A stretch of 8,406 nucleotides of DNA from the NCBI GenBank assembly GCA_030598165.1, contig JAUVQL010000032.1:1-8406 (forward strand), written 5' to 3'. Under the pieces are notes generated by a model that searched no databases, was not told the origin of the DNA, and saw only the letters and a program-made list of their open reading frames with translations. The DNA comes from Acidobacteriota bacterium. GTDB taxonomy: Bacteria; Acidobacteriota; Vicinamibacteria; Marinacidobacterales; SMYC01. Below, piece after piece: positions 1 to 5,400 of the stretch. Position numbers and translations under genes: made by a program. Position 1 is the stretch's first letter, and the number at the start of each line of letters is the position of its first letter.

Positions 1-47
1 CGGAGAATGTCCGGCTCATCGTCGACGGCTAGAATCTTCTGCGGCAA
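1..47 (-). CDS. Response regulator, N-terminal fragment (runs off left edge)
   Basis: Only the first 15 codons are in the window. They read MPQKILAVDDEPDIL, the beta1 strand and acidic pocket of a CheY-like receiver domain, in which the DDE acidic residues bind Mg2+ near the phosphorylated Asp (not visible here). The start is TTG at 47-45. A GAGGAG Shine-Dalgarno site lies 6 bases upstream and an in-frame TAA lies two codons upstream at 53-51, so the protein cannot begin further upstream. The output domain is outside the window, so it cannot be said whether this is an NtrC-like, OmpR-like or stand-alone regulator. It is transcribed divergently from the small winged-helix gene, whose sigma-54 promoter makes an NtrC-type output domain an attractive but unproven guess. 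Confidence 0.8.
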   Translation of the reverse strand, partial: MPQKILAVDDEPDIL

Positions 48-53
48 AGGTTA

Positions 54-59
54 CTCCTC
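54..59 (-). promoter_or_regulatory. Shine-Dalgarno site fixing the TTG start of the response regulator
   Basis: On the minus strand GAGGAG lies 6 bases before the TTG at 47-45. The in-frame TAA at 53-51, between this site and the start, excludes any upstream start. Confidence 0.7.
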
Positions 60-252
60 GATTTTTATTGAATCTGGCACTTCTGGCTCCAAGCCCATCG
101 AGCAATATCCGTACCAAAGGAGATCGGCGCCGACGACTCAAAACGAGGCCAGCAAGTGACTCGGGGCGATGCCGTAAAGTATTGAAATGAAGCCTCTTAA
201 TTTGCGCGGCGCCAGAAATACGAATTGTGTTTTTTTTGAGGTGCTTGTCGTC

Positions 253-276
253 CTTTGAGGGGTTTTCCCATCAAAG
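253..276. other. Hairpin-forming inverted repeat in the intergenic region
   Basis: CTTTGA pairs with TCAAAG, then after one G/A mismatch GGG pairs with CCC around a TTTT loop, giving a 9-pair stem. On the plus strand it lies 15 bases after a run of eight T (230-237) but has no T-tract following it, so it does not look like a normal intrinsic terminator on either strand. It could be part of a structured RNA or a protein-binding site. The function is unknown. Confidence 0.35.
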
Positions 277-458
277 CGTCGGCAATACCCTACAAAGCGA
301 CCTCTATCCAGGTGCTTGGTGGTCGGCCGGCCTTCCCCAATATGCACAAACCGGCAAGTGCGGATAAAAAAAGGGTCCATGGGGGAGAATTCCTATGGCA
401 CAGAGGGGGTTCCGGGTGGAAATCGCCGCGTCGGGATTTGAGGAGCTGACTATTTCCG

Positions 459-489
459 AATCGACAAACGGTCGGCTAAGCTGTTGATT
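459..489. repeat. Imperfect inverted repeat, candidate activator-binding site
   Basis: AATCGACA (459-466) and TGTTGATT (482-489) are inverted copies matching at 7 of 8 bases, separated by 15 bases. The centre lies about 90 bases upstream of the start site predicted from the sigma-54 promoter at 538-556. That is within the usual range for upstream activator sequences of NtrC-type enhancer-binding proteins. The repeat is short enough to arise by chance, so the assignment rests on position. Confidence 0.3.
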
Positions 490-537
490 TTATTGAAAGA
501 AACGTAGTCCTAGAAGCAGGCACTGATGGGTCCGGCA

Positions 538-556
538 TTGGCACAAGGGTTGCAAA
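538..556 (+). promoter_or_regulatory. Sigma-54 (RpoN) -24/-12 promoter
   Basis: The sequence TTGGCACAAGGGTTGCAAA matches the RpoN consensus TGGCAC-R-N4-TTGCA throughout. The GG at 540-541 and GC at 552-553 have the obligatory spacing, which places transcription start near 565. This leaves a leader of about 40 bases that contains the AGGAG ribosome site at 591-595 before the winged-helix gene. Such promoters need an AAA+ enhancer-binding activator and ATP hydrolysis. A possible binding site is the inverted repeat at 459-489. Confidence 0.8.
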
Positions 557-605
557 ATCCGAATGTGGGGAACGAAATTGGAGGCTTGCAAGGAGAACAT
601 TGAAG

Positions 606-872
606 ATGAAGCAGGCGAATGTGACAGAGGTTGTTGAGAATTCCCCGCTAGCCTTCAAGATCCTCGACTATCTACGCCGTAATCCAGCGGCAAAGGATTC
701 AGTCGAAGGGATTGCTCGGTGGTGGGTACGGGAAGATCCCGTCGAAGTGCGTCGGGTCCTGGAGAAGCTTGCCGAGCTCAATCTAGTGGGAAAACGCTCG
801 AACGCTGCCTTTGACCTCTATTATGCGGTCAACGGTAATGGCGGTAACGGCGACGGGGAAGGTAAGGACTAA
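606..872 (+). CDS. Small winged-helix-like DNA-binding protein
   Basis: This gene encodes 88 residues. Residues 14-75 read as a helix-rich fold ending in a likely wing: a first helix (LAFKILDYLRR), a second segment (VEGIARWWV), a recognition-type helix (VEVRRVLEKLAELNLV) and a beta pair ending FDLYYAV. This resembles the winged-helix segment of many small transcription factors. The last 13 residues are a hydrophilic Gly/Asn tail (NGNGGNGDGEGKD). AGGAG at 591-595 is 10 bases from the ATG at 606 and 4 bases from an in-frame TTG at 600; I prefer ATG 606, but TTG 600 would add only two residues. The gene stands alone behind a sigma-54 promoter, divergent from a response regulator and convergent with the polysaccharide operon. 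Its function is not recognised; a regulatory role is inferred from the fold alone. Confidence 0.7.
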   Translation: MKQANVTEVVENSPLAFKILDYLRRNPAAKDSVEGIARWWVREDPVEVRRVLEKLAELNLVGKRSNAAFDLYYAVNGNGGNGDGEGKD

Positions 873-994
873 CCTCGTATGGGAATTTCGTCGAAACGAC
901 ACGGAATCGACGACTTTCAAGGAAAACAATGCGAACTAGCGAGCCGCACCCCCGAGCGGCACCGTAGCAGACATGACTGGCTACTGACATCTGA
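873..994. other. Convergent intergenic gap with weak hairpins
   Basis: About 120 bases separate the stop codons of the winged-helix gene and the ABC ATPase gene. Two inverted repeats are visible: TCGTCG (888-893) with CGACGA (908-913), and GCCGC (943-947) with GCGGC (956-960). Neither has a T-tract immediately after it on either strand, so a canonical intrinsic terminator is not supported. Rho-dependent or bidirectional termination could still take place here. Confidence 0.4.
943..960. terminator. Possible weak terminator hairpin between convergent genes
   Basis: A 5-pair GC stem, GCCGC/GCGGC, closes an 8-base loop between the two convergent stop codons. The location suits a bidirectional terminator, but no U-rich tail follows on either strand, so the call is tentative. 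Confidence 0.2.
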
Positions 995-1000
995 CTACTG
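977..1000 (-). repeat. Two-copy degenerate direct repeat spanning the ABC gene stop codon
   Basis: On the minus strand CAGTAGTCAG (1000-991) is followed by CAGTAGCCAG (986-977), a 9 of 10 match with a 14-base period. The first copy supplies the last Gln codon and the TAG stop of the ABC ATPase gene. It may be the edge of a decayed short repeat family. Two copies are too few to be sure. Confidence 0.35.
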
Positions 1001-1684
1001 GCCGCTTCTTCTCTCGTACGAGTCAACCCGGCCGTCCTTCAGGCGTATGACGTTTTGCGCGTGACCGGCCACCTCGGCTTCGTGTGTGACGACAATCAAC
1101 GTGTGACCTTGATGGTTGAGCCTGTCGAATAGCGCCAGAATTTCGCCGCCCGTCGTCGAGTCGAGGTTTCCAGTAGGTTCGTCGGCCAGGAGGATGGAGG
1201 GGTTGTTCACGAGGGCTCTCGCAATGGCTACACGTTGGCGTTGCCCCCCCGAAAGTTCGTTGGGCCGATGCATTATTCGATCAGTTAGATCTACGAGCTC
1301 GAGCGCACGACGAGCGCCCTCCAGCCTCTCCCTTGATGCAACGCCCGCGTAAATGAGAGGGAGCTCGACGTTGTGAAGAGCAGTGGCGCGAGGCAGAAGG
1401 TTGAAAGTTTGAAAAACGAATCCAATCTCCTGGTTTCTCACGTGAGCTAGCTCGTCGTCATCCATAGAGTCGACCTCGCGACCATTCAGTTTGTAACTGC
1501 CCTGCGTAGGTGTGTCCAGGCACCCGAGGAGATTCATCAATGTGGACTTGCCCGAGCCAGAGGGTCCCATGATGGCGAGATACTCGCCTTCACCCACGGA
1601 GACGTTGACCCCTCGCAAGGCATGGATCTCCTCTGTACCCATTTGGTATGTTTTCCATAATTCTTGAGCTTCGATAAGGTTCAC
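995..1684 (-). CDS. ABC transporter ATP-binding protein, MacB/LolD type
   Basis: This 229-residue nucleotide-binding subunit would power an inner-membrane FtsX/MacB-like permease. All motifs are present: Walker [10 protein letters not shown] (40-48), Q-loop Gln92 in [10 protein letters not shown], signature [15 protein letters not shown] (144-158), Walker B ILLADEP (164-170) with catalytic Glu169, D-loop, and H-loop His201 in VVTHE. The start [16 protein letters not shown], the [10 protein letters not shown] string and the length are typical of the LolD/MacB/FtsE group. GTG at 1684 is chosen because AGAGG lies 6 bases upstream. The ATG at 1732 has no ribosome site and would overlap the preceding gene. 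It is the last gene of the minus-strand operon, 40 bases after the WecA-like gene. No permease or membrane-fusion partner is in the window, so the substrate is unknown: lipoprotein, peptide or glycan-related export are all possible. Confidence 0.93.
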   Translation of the reverse strand: MNLIEAQELWKTYQMGTEEIHALRGVNVSVGEGEYLAIMGPSGSGKSTLMNLLGCLDTPTQGSYKLNGREVDSMDDDELAHVRNQEIGFVFQTFNLLPRATALHNVELPLIYAGVASRERLEGARRALELVDLTDRIMHRPNELSGGQRQRVAIARALVNNPSILLADEPTGNLDSTTGGEILALFDRLNHQGHTLIVVTHEAEVAGHAQNVIRLKDGRVDSYERRSGQ

Positions 1685-1690
1685 ATTGTT

Positions 1691-1695
1691 CCTCT
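1691..1695 (-). promoter_or_regulatory. Ribosome site fixing the GTG start of the ABC ATPase
   Basis: AGAGG on the minus strand, 6 bases before GTG 1684-1682, selects this start over the ATG at 1732. Confidence 0.6.
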
Positions 1696-1724
1696 GGTAA
1701 CGGTGCGGCGCATGGGCCGAGAGG

Positions 1725-2924
1725 TCAATCATCGAACCGAGCCTGCTGCTCTTCCCGCCGTCTGCCCTTTTGGGGCGCTATGTCACCCCGCCGCTTCTTC
1801 ATGACCACCATCGCGTAGCCGATGATGCCAAAAATAATAATGACCTGTCCCAGCACGAGGAAGGCATCAACCGTGTTCGAGCCCTTGAGCAAGAATGCCG
1901 ATATTCCCAGGCAAATGTTGACGAAAAAGATGATGGCGACGGCCTCCTTCTTCCTAATCCCCAAGCTGAGTAGTCGATGATGAAAATGATCCCTACCTGT
2001 ATATACGATCCACTCCGTGAAATTGTTGACCAGCCCGTCACGGATTCGCATCACGGTTGTGAGAGTCATGTCGAATACCGGCACTGCCAGAATCAGTACG
2101 GGTACGATAATGTCCTTTGGGCTTGCCTCCGCCCAATCCCCCATGACGGCGAGGCTAGCCAAAGTAAAACCTAGAAAGGTCGAGCCACTATCGCCGAGAA
2201 AGATATGCGCGTTCCCTTCACGTTGGTGAGGCCGGTAATTGTAAGGCAAGAAACCCAACGCAGCTGCCATCAATACAAACGAGAGAAATGCGAGGCTACC
2301 CTGCTCTGTGGCGTAGGCGTAAACCCCGAGGAAGAAACCGTTGATCGCCGCCGAGCCGCCGGCAAGCCCGTCTAGGCCGTCCAGAAAATTGAAGGCGTTC
2401 GTGATGCCCACGACCCACAGAAACGTGAGCACCCATTCGCCGGCTATTCCCCACCAAGTGGGGGGAAGGAAGCTCAGCACTACCCCGGCCTGAATGAGGA
2501 TTGCGACAGCTATGATTTGAAAGACGAGACGTAATCGGGCCGAAAGTCCACGACTGTCCTCAAGGACGCCGAGGATGAAAATGAGGGAGGCTGAAAGAAA
2601 AACCGCCCGTAACTCGGCCGAACTCAAGACGCTGGGTACCACGCACAAGGCAAAGGCCGCGTAGATCGCAATACCACCGAGAAGGGGCGTCGGCTTTTCG
2701 TGGATTTTTCTCCCGCCTGGTTTGTCGATGGCGCCCAATCGAACGGCAAGATTTCCTGCTGCTGGAGTGAGCGAAAAGGCGATTAAGAAGGCTGCTATCA
2801 GCCATCCGGCGGCTCCAACGAAAGGAGCCACCACATCCGACGCCGTATCCATGCGCCGAATGAGGACGGCACTCGCGACCACAGGGGCCAGCAAAGTCAC
2901 GCCGAAAAACCCGGTACGTTTCAC
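1725..2924 (-). CDS. Polyprenyl-phosphate sugar-1-phosphate transferase, WecA/TagO/MraY family
   Basis: This 399-residue polytopic membrane enzyme would load a sugar-1-phosphate (GlcNAc-1-P in WecA) from a UDP-sugar onto undecaprenyl phosphate, the priming step of O-antigen or exopolysaccharide synthesis. Family landmarks are [16 protein letters not shown] (66-84), EDSRGLS (122-128), [12 protein letters not shown] with Asp182 and Asp185 (179-190), FLGDSGS with Asp245 (242-248) and the cytoplasmic GRDHFHHRL (310-318). About ten to eleven hydrophobic segments are visible, and the C-terminus is a charged tail ([19 protein letters not shown]). The usual paired Asp-Asp of the second motif is Glu122-Asp123 here, a variation also known in family relatives. 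The start is GTG at 2924, with AGGAG (2936-2932) 7 bases upstream overlapping the stop of the aminotransferase gene. The sugar specificity cannot be read from the sequence. Confidence 0.92.
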   Translation of the reverse strand: MKRTGFFGVTLLAPVVASAVLIRRMDTASDVVAPFVGAAGWLIAAFLIAFSLTPAAGNLAVRLGAIDKPGGRKIHEKPTPLLGGIAIYAAFALCVVPSVLSSAELRAVFLSASLIFILGVLEDSRGLSARLRLVFQIIAVAILIQAGVVLSFLPPTWWGIAGEWVLTFLWVVGITNAFNFLDGLDGLAGGSAAINGFFLGVYAYATEQGSLAFLSFVLMAAALGFLPYNYRPHQREGNAHIFLGDSGSTFLGFTLASLAVMGDWAEASPKDIIVPVLILAVPVFDMTLTTVMRIRDGLVNNFTEWIVYTGRDHFHHRLLSLGIRKKEAVAIIFFVNICLGISAFLLKGSNTVDAFLVLGQVIIIFGIIGYAMVVMKKRRGDIAPQKGRRREEQQARFDD

Positions 2925-2931
2925 TCATCAA

Positions 2932-2936
2932 CTCCT
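2932..2936 (-). promoter_or_regulatory. Ribosome site overlapping the upstream stop codon
   Basis: AGGAG on the minus strand is 7 bases before the GTG start at 2924 and overlaps the TAG stop (2937-2935) of the aminotransferase gene, suggesting coupled translation. It also excludes the out-of-frame ATG at 2928. Confidence 0.6.
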
Positions 2937-3978
2937 ATGAGGCGGCGCCGGCTCTTTGGGTGGCCTCGATCACGTGCTGGGATTCTGCCGTCGTGAGAGC
3001 TGGGTACAAGGGAATGGAGACTGCCTTCTGGAAAGCTTCATCGGTGCCAGGAAAACCTTCGAGCTCGAAATAGCGATGGAGAGGCTTGAACACCGGCCGG
3101 CGTGCCTCTATGCCGAGGTCGTTTAGCCGAGATAGAAAACGCTGGGCTCGGTTGTGAGCTCGGATGACGAAACGGTAATAGATGTGGTGTTGCTCGCTTG
3201 TGGGCAGCTCCCACGGCCCTGTCTCTAAGGCTCGCTTGTATCTGGATGCCAACTGGCGGCGGCGGCGGATGAAGCTCGATAGGCGCGTGAGCTGAGCTCG
3301 ACCCATCGCAGCTTGCATCTCTGTCATTTTATAGTTGAATCGAGATCGGTGTCGTCGGTGCCCGTCATAGCTCCTTAGATCGTGGACTTCACGGAGGAGT
3401 GTGGCGCGGTTGCCGAGAACCATCCCTCCTTCTCCCGTGGCTATCATCTTGGTTGCATAGAATGACACAACCGAAAGGGTTCCAAAACTCCCAACCGGCT
3501 TGCCTTGGTACTGGGCCCCCAGCGACATGGCGCAGTCTTCTATCACGGGGACACCTTGAACGGCTATGTCATCGACCTCCGCGGCGAGGCCGAACATATG
3601 GGGCAGGATAATCGCCTTGGTGCGGGGCCGGAGCCGCCTGCGAAGGTCGTCAGGGTTCATGTTGTAAGTCGCTGGATCGACGTCGATCAGCAAGGGGCGT
3701 GCACCGACCATATTCACCGCGTGAACGAGCGACGAGCAAACGTAGCTCGGAATCGCCACACTGTCGTTTCGACCCACGCCTAGCACTATCAAGGCCAAAT
3801 GCAGCGCTGCAGTACCCGACTGGACGGCGGCAGCGTGCTTTAGCCCCAAGGCCTGTGCCATGGATTGCTCGAATGCTTCGACTTCCGCTCCTTGAGCGAT
3901 TTGCCCAGAGGTGATGACCCGGCGGAGGGCTTGGTGCTCTCGCCGTCCTAGAAAAGGCCGTGAATGAGGAATGTGCAT
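2935..3978 (-). CDS. DegT/DnrJ/EryC1/StrS family PLP-dependent sugar aminotransferase
   Basis: This 347-residue cytoplasmic enzyme would transaminate a keto nucleotide sugar, typically with glutamate as donor, to give an amino sugar for a surface glycan. The fold-type I landmarks of the family are present: HSRPFLGRRE and SGQIAQG near the start, the SGTAALHLAL phosphate-binding loop (54-63), the cofactor-binding Asp148 in IEDCAMSLGA (146-155), and the PLP Schiff-base lysine Lys177 in SFYATKMIATGEGGM. YKMTEMQAAMG fits the conserved substrate-site region. The length is slightly below the usual 360-400 residues. ATG at 3978 is preferred because it overlaps the deacetylase stop as TGATG; a TTG at 3981 is the alternative. 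AGGAGG (4000-3995) is unusually far, 16 bases, from the ATG, so re-initiation may matter. The substrate and 3- or 4-keto position are unknown, and no dehydratase is in the window. Confidence 0.93.
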   Translation of the reverse strand: MHIPHSRPFLGRREHQALRRVITSGQIAQGAEVEAFEQSMAQALGLKHAAAVQSGTAALHLALIVLGVGRNDSVAIPSYVCSSLVHAVNMVGARPLLIDVDPATYNMNPDDLRRRLRPRTKAIILPHMFGLAAEVDDIAVQGVPVIEDCAMSLGAQYQGKPVGSFGTLSVVSFYATKMIATGEGGMVLGNRATLLREVHDLRSYDGHRRHRSRFNYKMTEMQAAMGRAQLTRLSSFIRRRRQLASRYKRALETGPWELPTSEQHHIYYRFVIRAHNRAQRFLSRLNDLGIEARRPVFKPLHRYFELEGFPGTDEAFQKAVSIPLYPALTTAESQHVIEATQRAGAAS

Positions 3979-4616
3979 CAAAGTGAGCCGTTACCCTCCT
4001 TCGAAACGTTGATGAAGAGTCGAAGGGAAACAAAACCTTCCGCGTGCTTGGTGCGAGCCTGGATGCCACGCGAAACAGCAACCGCCTTCGCGATCTCCAA
4101 GATGTTGAGCCCAGGTATGTTGGTCTTCTCCGTTTGGGATGCATAGGCGGTGAGAACATCGAGCTTTCGTTCGAGGTGGTCGCTGATATCCACGAAGACG
4201 TTGGGATTGAAGTCGTTCGAGGTCGGTCCCTCGTAAAACAGTACGTTCCGTACGTATCGAGTCGCCGAGGTAGCGGCCTGCGCCAACGCCCGGTGGTCCT
4301 GGTGTGTGTCCTCTTTGTGGTGGATGAAAATGAAGGCCGGTCGCACGGTCTTGATGGCCTGCTCGATATCGTCGATGAGGGATTTGTCGAGGCTTATCTC
4401 CGTATCCTTGTAACTGCCCCAGAGAATCTCCTCGACACCCATCATCTCCGCCGCCCTTTCCGCCTCTCGACGCCTGACAGCGGTATCTCCCCCCATTCCC
4501 CCTTCGGAGGCGATCATCATATAGACATGGTGACCGTATTCTACATACTTCATAAGGGTCCCCGAGCAGCCGAACTCGATGTCATCTGGATGAGCGCCAA
4601 TGGCCAATAGGTTCAT
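3978..4616 (-). CDS. PIG-L family zinc-dependent N-deacetylase
   Basis: This 212-residue protein belongs to the PIG-L/LmbE superfamily, whose members hydrolyse the N-acetyl group of GlcNAc-type substrates. The metal and catalytic motif AHPDD is at 8-12 (His9, Asp11, Asp12), and the second metal motif EDTHQDH at 102-108 supplies His108. GGMGGD (39-44), with the following RRREAERAA stretch, and LWGSYKDTEI are also typical. There is no signal peptide, so it acts in the cytoplasm, most likely on a nucleotide sugar or lipid-linked sugar precursor. The length is normal for the family. The ATG at 4616 follows a GAGG site only 4 bases away that overlaps the stop of the WbqC-like gene, and its own stop overlaps the aminotransferase start. 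The tight coupling of the three genes implies they act in one pathway. The exact substrate is unknown. Confidence 0.92.
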   Translation of the reverse strand: MNLLAIGAHPDDIEFGCSGTLMKYVEYGHHVYMMIASEGGMGGDTAVRRREAERAAEMMGVEEILWGSYKDTEISLDKSLIDDIEQAIKTVRPAFIFIHHKEDTHQDHRALAQAATSATRYVRNVLFYEGPTSNDFNPNVFVDISDHLERKLDVLTAYASQTEKTNIPGLNILEIAKAVAVSRGIQARTKHAEGFVSLRLFINVSKEGNGSL

Positions 4617-4622
4617 GTTTCC

Positions 4623-5318
4623 TCACGCTCCCTCATGTCGCCCTCCGCGAATGACGTCCAACGATTTCGTGCCGTAATTGAATAGCAAGTCCAGGACGGA
4701 GAGCTGTGGCGAGAACTCACCGAAGAGCTGCTCGTAAACTGGATGGTGATAGTCCTGAAAGACGACCTTCGTTCCTGTCTCTTCAAACGTCTCGATCCGC
4801 ATGTACTGGCGGCCACCTGCTCCCGAAAGATAAGTATCGGCTCCGAAACGCTTACAAAGCGCGATTAAGCGCTCGTCTCTGCCTTTGGGCAGGGGCTCCA
4901 TCTCTGAAGCGTTGGAGATTTGCGTGTCAATGCCGAGTGTCGACGTTAGAGTCTGCAAGAGGGTGATGTTGAGCTCGCATAGCTTGTCCCATTCGTTGGA
5001 GACGGCTTCGTCGTACAAGGTAAAGATTTCCTGAAAGTGTGGTGCCCGACTATAGCATGTCCTTAGGGTCTGTTGGTGGCGATGGCGCCAGTTGTTACTC
5101 TCAGTGATACTCACCTCGTTTATTCTATCCCCGAAGTGAAAGGAAACGGGAACCGTGAGCCACTGGGGCCCGTCGGCGGCTTTGACTCGATTGCGATTCT
5201 GCCATTCGTTCTTTTTGAACTGGACGTTGTCGAGGAAAACGAAAACATCGGCGCGGTCCAACTTGTCGAAGAATCCGAGCCAGGGAGCGAACTGCGGTTG
5301 ATGGGCGGCAAGGATCAA
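4623..5318 (-). CDS. WbqC-like family protein
   Basis: This 231-residue soluble protein is recognised as WbqC-like from HQPQFAPWLGFFDKL (6-20), ADVFVFLDNVQF (23-34) with KNEWQNRNRVK (36-46), the central YLSGAGGRQY (163-172) and the C-terminal FSPQLSVLDLLFNYG (202-216). These proteins occur in O-antigen clusters and their reaction is not firmly established; an aminoacyl (glycine) transfer to a sugar has been suggested for a relative. It has no signal peptide or membrane segment. The start is TTG at 5318, fixed by a strong GGAGGAG site 5 bases upstream. It follows an 82-base gap after the GT4 gene, and its stop overlaps the ribosome site of the deacetylase gene. An acyl or aminoacyl transfer to an amine exposed by the deacetylase or made by the aminotransferase is a reasonable inference. 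Confidence 0.9.
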   Translation of the reverse strand: MILAAHQPQFAPWLGFFDKLDRADVFVFLDNVQFKKNEWQNRNRVKAADGPQWLTVPVSFHFGDRINEVSITESNNWRHRHQQTLRTCYSRAPHFQEIFTLYDEAVSNEWDKLCELNITLLQTLTSTLGIDTQISNASEMEPLPKGRDERLIALCKRFGADTYLSGAGGRQYMRIETFEETGTKVVFQDYHHPVYEQLFGEFSPQLSVLDLLFNYGTKSLDVIRGGRHEGA

Positions 5319-5400
5319 GACGGCTCCTCCAGCGGCACGCAGATGTTCGTTTGGAATGCTCTATGCCAAAAACAAGACGGCCAACACGAGAAGAGCAGGT
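5319..5400 (-). other. Only notable gap inside the polysaccharide operon
   Basis: These 82 bases lie between the GT4 stop and the WbqC-like start, while most other junctions in the operon overlap or are under 40 bases. I see the ribosome site at its end but no convincing -35/-10 pair, sigma-54 site or terminator hairpin. It may mark a module boundary or hold an unrecognised internal promoter. Confidence 0.4.
5324..5330 (-). promoter_or_regulatory. Strong Shine-Dalgarno site fixing the TTG start of the WbqC-like gene
   Basis: GGAGGAG on the minus strand ends 5 bases before TTG 5318-5316. No ATG lies near, and the conserved N-terminus (MILAAHQPQF) begins right at this TTG. Confidence 0.75.

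Larger units (their letters stand above)
48..537. other. Long non-coding divergent intergenic region
   Basis: About 490 bases lie between the response regulator start and the sigma-54 promoter of the winged-helix gene. Short open frames occur on both strands (for example 138-380 minus and 255-449 plus), but they lack ribosome sites, show no recognisable protein motifs and overlap each other, so I do not call them genes. What can be seen is a 10-base palindrome TCGGCGCCGA (124-133), a run of eight T (230-237), a hairpin-forming stretch (253-276), a GGCCGGCC palindrome (325-332) and an imperfect inverted repeat (459-489). No sigma-70-type promoter for the response regulator could be assigned. 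The region probably holds regulatory sites for both divergent genes and could hide a small RNA. Confidence 0.5.

Noticed and set aside
75..90. TGGCAC as a second sigma-54 promoter
   Set aside because: The GC element is missing at the required distance (TC at 88-89).
325..332. GGCCGGCC palindrome as a regulatory site or terminator
   Set aside because: Short GC palindromes like this are expected by chance here, and no T-tract or second copy supports a function.
396..411. TGGCAC as a sigma-54 promoter upstream of the winged-helix gene
   Set aside because: The -12 position reads GT instead of GC and the TTGC block is absent.
138..449. Small open frames on both strands in the intergenic region (138-380 minus, 255-449 plus)
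   Set aside because: They overlap each other, have no plausible ribosome site and no protein-like pattern.
476..658. Minus-strand 60-codon frame
   Set aside because: It runs antisense through the sigma-54 promoter and the start of the winged-helix gene and has no supporting motif.
1685..1732. Upstream ATG start for the ABC ATPase
   Set aside because: It lacks a ribosome site, overlaps the WecA-like stop, and adds residues absent from the family; GTG 1684 has a well-placed AGAGG.
2560..2931. Minus-strand 123-codon frame starting at the ATG near 2928
   Set aside because: It is out of frame with the WecA-like protein, whose motifs begin from the GTG at 2924.
4044..4610. Long plus-strand open frame of 188 codons opposite the deacetylase gene
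   Set aside because: It is fully antisense to a gene with clear PIG-L motifs, has no recognisable domain and no ribosome site; it is a codon-bias shadow.
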